Assembly: GCA_026260175.1 (NCBI GenBank) | Contig: JAKCWW010008051.1 | Span: 1 to 27,113 of the forward strand | Length of the DNA: 27,113 nt | Reading direction: 5' to 3' | DNA from: Reticulitermes lucifugus | Taxonomy: Eukaryota > Arthropoda > Insecta > Blattodea > Rhinotermitidae | Part shown: one piece after another, positions 1 to 9,900 of the stretch | Layout of the letters: each line of letters begins with the position of its first letter | How positions within the stretch are numbered: the first letter of the stretch is position 1 | Made by a program: the position numbers and the translations under genes | Notes under the pieces: generated by a model | The model's input: the letters and a program-made list of their open reading frames with translations, nothing else | Database searches by the model: none | Told to the model about the DNA's origin: nothing

Positions 1-743
1 AAGGTGCGGATTAGAACCGCGAACTAACTTTTTTTGTTTAAGAAATCGCCAAAAACTGAGTGCAGATTAGATTTGAGAATATACGGTAATTAATGTGGGT
101 TTTCAGCCATATTGTAGCCCAGCCCTGTGGGCCAGAGGGGCAGAGTCCCACCAGAGTTCAACGCCTTGGTGTAGGAAGTGGTTTGATGTGTGTGTGTGTG
201 TTGCTGGATTTGTAATTTTCATCCACTTAGTATGGCATAAAATGATATTTCAAAATCAGCTGTGGTGCTGCTTAGGTTGCAAGACATTTGTGGAAGGGAT
301 TGGCACAGGGTACTAGGTTTTGGCACAGCTGTCTATTGAAATTTCTGCCACCTGCATGATACATGTGCAGCCCTTCCCTTTCACATCTGTTGTCACCAGA
401 TGAGCTTCATAGAACTCCCTGTTTTTTAAGGCCCCCCCCCTCCCCCCACCACACTTGTGTGAAAATCTAATAATCTCCTTTCTGCTACATGGTATGAATT
501 GCATAGTCCCACAGACGAGCATGTGTGAACACAAGCATTAATTTTGTTCCCTACTGAATAGGCACCTAGAGTCAGTTGTATGAGGTTTAATGAAGAAGGG
601 CAGAAGTATTATAATCCTGACTGGAAGTCACCTTTGTAGGTGATTTTTTAAGAATAGTCCAAAACTTACTGTCTTTTGATATTGCAATTTTTTTTTTTAG
701 GAATATTCTGTTATTCTATGCTTAGCGATATGTGCAATTTTAG
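1..743. other. Intron upstream of the first visible TDRD3 exon
   Basis: No coding block matching the missing TDRD3 N-terminus (RMI1-N type helices) was found in any + frame, so this is probably intron. It holds a short (TG)n run at about 186-202, a C-rich patch at 430-446, and a poly-T tract at 690-699. The acceptor at 742-743 closes it. Confidence 0.6.
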
Positions 744-904
744 ATTCCAGGTAAAATAGTAGTCCAAATACAGAAGATCCGCAATGTGTCAGCTCCAAAG
801 GCTAATGAAGAATCAAGAGCAGCTCCTCGAATGTTGAAGTTGACACTGACTGATGGACATACTAGCTGTCAGGCTGTAGAACTAGAGAGCATACCAGCAC
901 TCAG
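744..904 (+). CDS. TDRD3: TDRD3 exon a (OB-fold, N-terminal half)
   Basis: Reads [20 protein letters not shown] and on to ...[18 protein letters not shown]. The QIQKIRN..APK.NEES.AAPRML and TDGH.SC motifs are those of the TDRD3 OB-fold that contacts TOP3B. The acceptor is the TTTTAG ending at 743. An in-frame TAG at 741-743 excludes any earlier start for this exon. The donor is CTCAG|GTACAC, and codon 54 (Ser) is split 2+1 with the next exon. The exon begins in phase 0, so at least one more coding exon with the start codon must lie upstream of the window. Confidence 0.93.
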
Positions 905-3900
905 GTACACATAAGTGGCTGGCAGGGTGGTCACATTAGCATTGAAGAAGTGGTGGACTGATACCTAAACTGTGTTGTGGAGAAAACTAGTGTTCCATGA
1001 TTGTTTTTTGTTGATAGACTGTATCATACAAAAAGCATACAGTATGCATTAAAATTTAAAGTATAATTATTTTGTACCATAGTTGTTAATGTGAACACTG
1101 ATTTTATCCCTAGCCACATAATTTTAACTGAATTCTGATCCACAAATGTAGAAAGGAAGCTGACCACTTGCCTGCATATTTGCAGAGGTAATAAATGCAT
1201 GGAACTGTACCTCAACTCCCATACGTTTTCATGGTGTGGTGCTTAATGAAGCATAGGGACAATTTTATATTTTTTCTTATTTTGTTTTAAAAATAATGGT
1301 GTTGCAGAGCATGGGATGCCTGTTATCTGATTGTTGTGTTCTGTATTCATATTAGTGGGTAGTTTTGACAAACAGGTGTAATTACCTCAACTGAACACTG
1401 GTAATGTCTGTTAACCTGATCCCACAAAATGGTGACATAATACCATAATAACCTGGCTGTGGAGCAGAATAACAAGTGATCATACAGGTGAAATGTTTCT
1501 ATGTTACGCATGAGCTACTACAGGTCACATCCCTGTGTATAGAGCTTACTGTAGTACCCTTCAGCTGTATTCTAGTGAGTTAGAACAAATTTATTAATTT
1601 AAATTGTTAATAAGACAGTAAAATGAACTCACCTGTGTACGATTTGACTCGACAGTAATTTAGTAACACATCTGTTTCATATTTTTGAGATACCCGGTTT
1701 GAGTCGGGAGCCAGGATAGCATAGGCAGTATAATGACTAGGCCATGTGCTGGACAAGCAAGGACTCTTGGTTTGATTCCCAGCAGGAGCAAGAGATTTCT
1801 TTCTTCTCTGAAGTGTCCAGAACAGCTCTGGGGTCCACCCAGCCTCATATTTAGTGTGTACCAGGGACTCTTTTTCCTAGGGATAAAGCAGCTGGGATAT
1901 GAAGCTGACCTTCATCTAGTGCTGAGGTTAAGAATGAGTGAAACTATACCACCACTTCTCCATATGCCTAGGGACAACTTTACCTTTACCTTATCTGGTT
2001 TGAGTCTCAGATGGGGAACTTGCGAGCTTCCCACCTGAAGTTTATTTCCTTTTCCTGAGCCTTTCAGGCAAATGATTTTACAGAAATTTGTATTATATTG
2101 ACCTCTTTTATTCATAATTTGTAATATAACTTTGAACCACACCATGAATTATTTCTGTCAGTGCTTCAGTTCACTGTACAGAGTCATCCGTTCATCTGAA
2201 TATACTTATGTGATATAATGTCATTAAATAAGCTACAGACAAGCCAGTCTTTAATGTTAACACTGTTCTCGTTTTAACAATTTTACATAAGTACTTTTCT
2301 GACACTTTTTCAGAGCAGAGTGTCATGAGGATGGCCCTTAATTTTGATTCCATTTTATGTGTTAAAATGCCTGTTTCCTCCTCTCCCCTACCCCATAATT
2401 TTTCTTGTGCCATGGACTTGAGGTGAGGAGAGTCTAAAGAAGCATTTCTTATCCCATTTAAATACTCATATTTTGCACAACATATGTGTAAGGTTTACAC
2501 TAAAGTGGAAGAGCCTTTAAGAAGTACTTCCTGTAACAGGACTTGTATCTATTTATTGTTAGCTTGTTTGATGGTGGCAGGGAATAACGAAGTAAAAATT
2601 GTTAAAGGAGGAAGTTGTGGTCAGATTCAATGTACTGTCAGCATTTGCCTTAAGGGACAGGGGAATACCAGAGAAAATCTCAGTTGGGAAAGTGTGTGAT
2701 CTGGCTGAGTTTTGAACCAGGCACCTCCCTTATTAAAATCAAGTTTGACTGCTTGAGTTGACATGCCCAGTCAAGACTTGTGTCAGAAGGCAAAAAAGCA
2801 TAGAGTGAATTCACGTTTAATTTGTACTTCATAAAAGGCCATAAAATTTATCTGAAAAATTAACCATGCCACAGGATTTTGTTTGTTTAATGGATGTTGT
2901 TTAAAATGGACTCTAAAACACACTGCCTGTTGTGATAATCATGTTTTGTTGCAGCCTGAACACTCCTCCAGGCACAAAATTGTACCTCAAGAACGAATCG
3001 CTTCCAATGGTTCATGGTATTGTTCTCCTGAAATCTTCGTTTGTTGAAGTACTCGGAGGAAAGGTCCCGCCACTAGTTGAAAAATGGGAACTGAATCGGG
3101 TATGGTGGAAACAAATTTTTATTTGTGTAGTAAGATTATGTCTTAAGATATTGTTTCATTACAGTGTTGAACCTGTTAACAGATATGAATCTACAGAAAG
3201 AAGGGATAGGAGGGTTTATACAATTGCAGTCAATGGAAACCATTTTTCAAATTTTCTTCCAGAAGCTGGCCAAGCATACACGGGGCCGAATAGGTGAAGA
3301 AGGAGGGCCTCCTCCCTGGATACCTTTTGGACAAAAAATCTTACAACCAAATCTACAAGATCGCAACTTTAAGGTATCATGAAAGAGTTCTCTGTTATGA
3401 TCTGAACTAGGTGACTATAGATCAGGCTGAAGCTCTATAGACATCTGGCAGCATCTTGTTTGAAATGTATATTCACATTAATAGACAGCTGGAGCTAGGA
3501 ATGTGATATTGTATGAAGAGAGATTATAAACATACCTGCAGATTTAATCCTTCCGTGGCTAAGCTAAGAAAAGTCCATGGTTGACCGAGTGGGGTACTTT
3601 TTGTACCCAAGAATAAAATGAATGTTATTTGTATCCCATAGGCACATACAAGATTTTAATAGTCATATATGAGGAGCGAAGATTGTCTAATCGGCATAGA
3701 GGTGAGGCTCGGGCCCGGGCTCTCTGCGGTTTGAATCCTAGTAGGGGCAAGAAATTTTCTTCTTGCAAAAAAGATCTAGACCTGCTCCAGAGACCACCCA
3801 GCCCTCTGTTCAACGGGTACTGTGCCGCCTTCCCTGGGGGTAAAGTGGCCAGGGGTAATGTTGAGCACTCACCGCCATTTAATGCTGAAGTTAAGAATAA

Positions 3901-6900
3901 GTGGAGCTATTCCGCTACTCACCTTATATATCTTCATGGAGTGAACAGAGAAAAGTGTACCTTTACCTGTATAGCCATATATGTGAAGGGTTAATCTTTA
4001 AAAGTATCCCTTTTACTGTCATTTGTCTTTTTTTTTAAATTTGTCTGTACTTAAAATATGTGTAGGAAATCCCTCATCATTTTCTTAGATGATTCAGTGC
4101 AGGTTTCTTCCACCATTGATTACTGATAAATAGTTGGAACGCTTCTGAAATTGACATAATATTTTTTCCATCACTTTGTAAAACCGGATTAGCGGAAACA
4201 ATGTTACAGGCTTTCCTTTCTGTAACAAGAAATGCTTTAGACTGCCACTGTATTCCAGACTTAGATGAAAAAGTGTGTTTGGTTGTACATGAAGCAGCAG
4301 CAACTTTTTTTTCTGTCTTCTTCTCTGTGAAGTGCATTTGATTCAGTGTCATCAGTTTCTTCCTCAATTTGTACATTACTTTCTTCACTCTCTGTTCCTT
4401 TTTATCTTCTATATATTCTTCATCACTGCTGTTTTTCAGAATTTCACTCATCTCTTCACCCATAAAATATGTTTTGCCATAATTATACATCTGTGGTGGA
4501 ACTATTTCACTCGCCATACACCATACAGAGGGCTCGTAGTACACAAAGCGGTACAGTATATCGGAACTGGATGAAGGACAGTGCTAAACTGTTGGTAGAC
4601 AACCCACAAAGTTGCTTCTTGTGGCAGTCTGATTCATGTCTCAATTCACAGTTGACAGAGCGAGGTATTTCCTGGACCCCAGTGAATAATTTGAACATAA
4701 CTTTCTGCACAAGAGAAACATGGAGATATTATAGAGTACTTGAAACTTCATTAAGTCGAGAAGGCATACCTGAAACAACCATAAAAAGAAAGCAATATTA
4801 ACAGAAAAAACAACAAAAAATGCATGGTGGGGTACAAAAGTTACCCCACTCGGTCATAGAAGGCTTAATGTACACAGAATTTGATTTAAGTAAATGAGTT
4901 CTTCCTGAGGACAACCATCATAACCTCCACAACTGCCACCACCACATGGTCCTTAGTTTATGTAGCAAATATTGTTCATCACTTCCTGTTGACTAGCTTA
5001 TCTCAGATAACTTGGCTGACCCAGCAAGCCGCCTACTCTTGCACAGTCACAGAGAGGTTTGTACATACGTAGTCAGCATTCGTGGGGATGTCACTGGAAT
5101 GATGCGTGTTTCTGTATGATGATATGCTAAATACGGTACCAACCAGAAAGTCATCAGAAATTCAGAATGAAGTTTCCTAATGCACTTGTTTCAGACGTGA
5201 AACACTTCTTCTGTTTAGTGATGAAGCACTGTTTGATCTCAGTGGATGTGTGATCTGTCAGATCAACAGGTGTTAGTATGCAGAAAATTCGAAGTTAATC
5301 CACAGAGTGCCATTGCATGACATTACAGTTGGTGTGTGATGTGTTATGTATGCACTAGGATTACTGGGCCCATTTTTTTGTGAGACTATAAATTCACATC
5401 AATATGATATACGCATTGTGACACCATTTTTAGAACCTCTGTCTGATTATGAGAAAACCCATGCCTCTTGGTAAATTGGAATAGTGGTGACTGCTGTGCC
5501 TCCTGCTGCTTTATGCAGTAGTCTGTGAAGTGGCTAGTAATTTTTGTCAGATAAAGTTGTACCCCACCTCATGTCTAGAGTCATGGCATGTGTGCCTGCG
5601 GTAGGAACGGATGCAGCGAAGCATTAATACGGTGCATGCAGGCTGCAGTAGTTTACTTGAAAGTGCAGTATAGCTGTTACAAGACCATTTGCTGTACACA
5701 AAACCAAGCAGCGAACTGACCTACCTCACCTCTCTGTGCTTCATTCAACCAAGTGTATTGCTCATCTGCATGACTCGCCAGAAAGGAATACTGTTTCTGA
5801 GTGTTTGCCACAGCTCCTGGCCGAGGATGTAGTGTATTACCAGAGAGTTGGTTTTTATGTAATAGACATTGTTATTTGAAGCAGTTTGAAATGTATATTT
5901 TGGGTAATTTGGGGTGTTTTGTGGTTAATCACTACAAGCATTTTACAGCCCTCTGATAAGTATATGTAGGATTGTTGTTGTACAAGTATATTTTACTGAA
6001 GGCGCTGTTCATGCCTGTGTGCTGTCGCAACCATTCTGGCTGACTGCCATTCATGTTAAAATATTTTATGTATTTCTGTGCCTAGTGACATACATGTACT
6101 CTACTTTCTTCGCACGTAAACCTCTGAAAGCTGTACCTGTGTGCTGTTATTTTCTAACTTGCAGGCTGGGAACTGTACCAGTAAATTATATTGGTATGGC
6201 TTACAGTATACTGCATGTATAACATACTGGTGCATTGTTTTATTGGCAAGGTAGAAGTCACATTGTATGGACAGGCGTTTGGAGGTTTATGTGTGGAAAA
6301 AGTAAGGTATGTGCATGGAACTGGTATTTCCTGACCTTGGCTGGCAGGTGCCAGCATGCTTTCACCTGTCCTGAATGGGTTAAGTGGCAGTTAAAGTAAT
6401 GAATTTAGCAAGAAATATATGATGAGAACTTCTTCAATGTGACCAAACAACTGCAACTTTTACAGTCATTGGATAACAACAGAGATAAGGAGAACAAGGA
6501 GAATGCTGAGTTTGAGGCCCAGAGGAAAGATGCAATTGCAGAGGCAGCTAGGGGTGGTGCTAAGAAGATATTTGGAGGAGGAAATAAGCCAGTGAGTGTA
6601 TTGTATTATAACATCTAACAAACATTTTAGGTACATTGTGTTTTCTTTTTGTTGTTTTGTGTGGGCTCAGGTACTGCTAGTAACATGAATTACAGTTTTC
6701 TGTTTGACATATAAGTTGTGATGGTAGCGATTGTGAAGACTGTGACTGTGAAGATGGGGTGTGATAGCATGTAGTCTCGTGGCTAATTACCAGGGTTGGC
6801 TTGTCCATACGGGATGCAGGGCTGCAGCCCTCCTAGAAATTTTGAGAACAATTAAACTAAATATCTGAGTAGAAGTTTTTGTTAGGTCCTAATGAAAACT

Positions 6901-9900
6901 TTTATTCAGATATTTAGTTTAATTTTTCTCAGAATTCTGGGACAGTTGCTCCTGCTAATTACTATTGTTTGTGAAGGGAATTCTGCCTCCATCTTCCTAG
7001 TTTTTCTTGGCCCTTGATAGCTAACAGCAGGATAGTACTGTGAAGCATGCTGTGGTCCCTTGTTTCCACATCCTGCTGTTAAGTGCGATACAGTTTCAGA
7101 TATTAGCAGTGTCGTTCAGTAAACCAGACAGCAAATAAGATACATGTCATCACATCGCAGGAGAGAGTATGTTCAGCTTTCTGTTTGTTGTGTGGAAGTT
7201 TTGTTCATCTTCTGGGCTGTCAGCCTGCTTTGTAATTGCCTGTACCTTTTCATTCCTTGCTTGTGTTTTTGTCTTTTTCTTACAGCTGTTAGATCATAAT
7301 GTCCAACAGATAGTAGATTGCGGTTTTACAGTGGAACAAGCAGAATATTCCCTCCGACAAAATAGGAATAATGTTGAACGAGCACTTCGATCACTTCAGG
7401 TAAGGGATGTGTCTATATACATGTGGGAAGTATCTGTGGTGTTTATGCCTATGGATAATATTAGTTTCACAATATTTAAATGCAGAGGAGAGGAACTTTG
7501 TAACTTAGCAGGATGGTGTAGACATGCGTAATTATCAGATCGCAAGAAAACAGTTTTTATGGTCGTTTAACTTTGAGAAGTGAAAAGAATGATCTGGTCC
7601 GTGTTGCTAACTGGAGGAGTTATGAATGGAATGTCACTGTCTGTTTTTTTTTTCTCCCATGCAGTAGTGCCATTGACCATCACCTTCTTCAGTATTCTGT
7701 ACTTCATAGCTTATGTGTTAATGTGTGACTCAGTTTCATTCAAATTCATTTGTGTGCAGCTGTAAAGTGGACTACAGTGTTAGACAAATAGTATTTTTGC
7801 ATAATATCTTTGCAAAGAACTTGTTGGGAGATGTGGTTGAAAGTTGGGAGCCAGGGTAGTGTAGTCGGTATAGTGACTATGCAGTGGGCTAGACGGTTGT
7901 GGTTTGAATCCCAGCAGAGGTAAGAGATTTTTCTCTCCTCCAGAACGTCCCAACTGACCCAAGGGCCTACTCTGCCTCCTATTTGATAGGTATTTGGGCT
8001 CTTTCATAGGGATAAAACAGCCGGTTGGTGAAGTTAGCCCCGTTGCTTCCATCTAGTTCTGAGGTTAAGAGTGCATGGAGCCATATCCCTTCTCCCCCTG
8101 TATCACTTCGTGAAATGGACAGGGAAAACTTCACCCCTTTTTCTGTTATGTGGTTGAAAGATTTGTTGAAAATATCCTCATCTTAACAGTGCCATGTGAG
8201 ACATTAGTAGTGGAAAAATGAACAGTGCATATGAGAGGTTAACCCATCTGGATCCTATTCAAACTTTTGTCATTAATACTGGCAGGCATACTGTGTCATC
8301 TAGCGAAATGGGAACATACTGGTGCCATTGACAGGTTTCTTAAAGTTCTTGTAGGCTTATGGATGTTTGGGTGGGGGGACATTTATTAGGCATTTTTAAA
8401 GGGAAAATGGAAAATAACATGTGATCTACACAAAATGTTCTGGTTTTAGTAATCACAGTACCTTGAAATTTCAAATTTGTGCAGTATTATTGTGTGTTAT
8501 AAATGTGCGTAAACATTTTGGATGAAAGCTTTGTGGTTTTGCATGATTTTAGGCTTCAGCCCCGTTGCAAATGAGATCTGTGTTCTGGGATTTTACCAGT
8601 CTCTGCTGTGTAAAATCCCAGAAGAACTTTGTGGTTTTCTTTACTATAAATGTGGTTGTAAAATTATGAAATTTTGGAAAAGTGGGTTAGTGTCAAACGT
8701 ACTGTCACACTACATCTTGTGAACACTTTCTTACATAATTCACAGGTTTTGATCAGTCTTAATTTTGGGAGGTATATCAAAAAATTGCAAGGGCTTGCCC
8801 TACAAAACCATTTTCATATTAATTTAATTTAATTTTTTAGGCTTATTTTAATACTTTTTACCAATATGTTACTGTAAACTGTAGAAAATGTTTTGAGCCA
8901 TGAAAATGTAATACAGTAGAACCTGGATAAGAAGTCACCGCATAAGAAATTTTCCCCTGTAAGAAGTCTGATTTTTAAAGTCCCAAAATCCTTTTGCTTT
9001 TAATAAGCTTCCCTCTTAATAAGTCTTCCCGCTTAAGGAGTCCCAAATCCTCTGGTCCTGTGAAAGACTTCTTAACAGGGTTCTACTGTATTTTGTTTTC
9101 TCCCAAGTTTAATATTTTCATTCAGCTTTCTGTTGCTCACAAATTAGATGGTTGAGTAGTATCACACTTGTGCCCTGTATTTTGGGGTCACCTGGCTCAG
9201 ATTGAGTGGGGACAGTGTCATCAGTATAGTGACGAGACTACAGGCTGGACAACTGAGGAATCATGGTTTGATTCACGGCATGGGCAAGAGATGTTCAGCG
9301 GAATGTTCTGATCAGCTCTGAGACCTACCCAGCCTTTTGTTTGATATGTATTGGGGGCTCTCCTGGGGGTAGAGTGTCTGGGGCATGATGCTGTCCATTC
9401 ACCTCTATCATAGTGCATGTACAGGAATGACTTTACTTGACCTGTTTCAGATTTTTGTCAGAAGTGGCTAACCTAACTGGTTTCTGTTTCTTGAAATATA
9501 CCAGGATACTAGCGATGTTCAGTGAGATACCACTTTTGCATACAATTGATGGAATCTGATTAAACATTGGTAGTAAGTTTGTACATGGTAAAAAATGGAT
9601 TTGAAATTGTTACCAGAATACTGTTTTGAAATATGCTGTCACTGCTTCCAGATCCTTTCCTGCCCACAACTCATGACCATTACAACCTTTCATTCTCCTT
9701 GACCTTTTTAGTGGCTGGCCTGATAATGTCACTGTTGCCTCACCTCATCTGTTTTCTCCCTCGCCATCCTGTAGTTGGGAGATGTGTGTTTTTGTCCTTC
9801 TCAGGGAGGAAACTAATGCAAGGATTCACCTGTCACACGTTCTTGTAAATACTTACCATTGGGGAGGGGGATGTTTTATTTAGTACCACTCTCAGTTGAT

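Larger units (their letters stand above)
905..2954 (+). other. TDRD3 intron a/b
   Basis: 2050-bp GT-AG intron. It contains one full SINE with TSDs (1706-1996) and a fainter minus-strand SINE-like relic (about 2570-2790). The stretches 905-1695 and 2010-2565 are AT-rich with no gene or repeat that I recognise. Confidence 0.85.
3544..4868 (-). mobile_element. piggyBac-like transposon remnant, TTAA-flanked, internally deleted
   Basis: TTAA occurs at 3544-3547 and 4865-4868. Just inside are matching ends: TCCTTCCGTGG on the left and, read from the right, GCCTTCTATG. Both are followed (after a roughly 20-bp insert on the left) by TGACCGAGTGGGGTA, with GTACCC soon after. Each subterminal copy can fold, since GGGGTAC and GTACCCC flank a T run. 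The inside encodes a piggyBac-type transposase N-terminus on the minus strand. At 1325 bp including a 300-bp SINE, it is too short for a full transposase, so the catalytic core is missing. Confidence 0.72.
3374..6465 (+). other. TDRD3 intron c/d
   Basis: 3092-bp GT-AG intron. It holds the piggyBac-like element with nested SINE (3544-4868) and a DDE transposase fragment (5211-5454). The stretch from 5460 to 6465 is plain intronic DNA; a C-rich, stop-laden region at 5580-5830 resembles decayed transposon sequence but I could not name it. Confidence 0.85.

Noticed and set aside
541..640. Possible upstream TDRD3 N-terminal exon
   Set aside because: AG and GT dinucleotides exist, but no frame matches the expected N-terminal helices and the frames contain stops.
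1733..2038. 101-codon + frame
   Set aside because: Lies inside SINE copy 1; repeat-derived, not a gene.
2932..3297. Continuous 121-codon frame over exon b
   Set aside because: It reads through the GT donor at 3100; conserved residues stop at WELNR and resume in exon c in the spliced frame.
3629..3994. 121-codon + frame
   Set aside because: Translation of SINE copy 2 and its flanks.
4469..4801. 110-codon + frame inside the piggyBac-like remnant
   Set aside because: Opposite strand to the transposase fragment, no recognisable family; most likely chance.
7169..7531. 120-codon frame around the UBA exon
   Set aside because: Only 7286-7399 is conserved; the flanks are intronic read-through with clear AG and GT borders.
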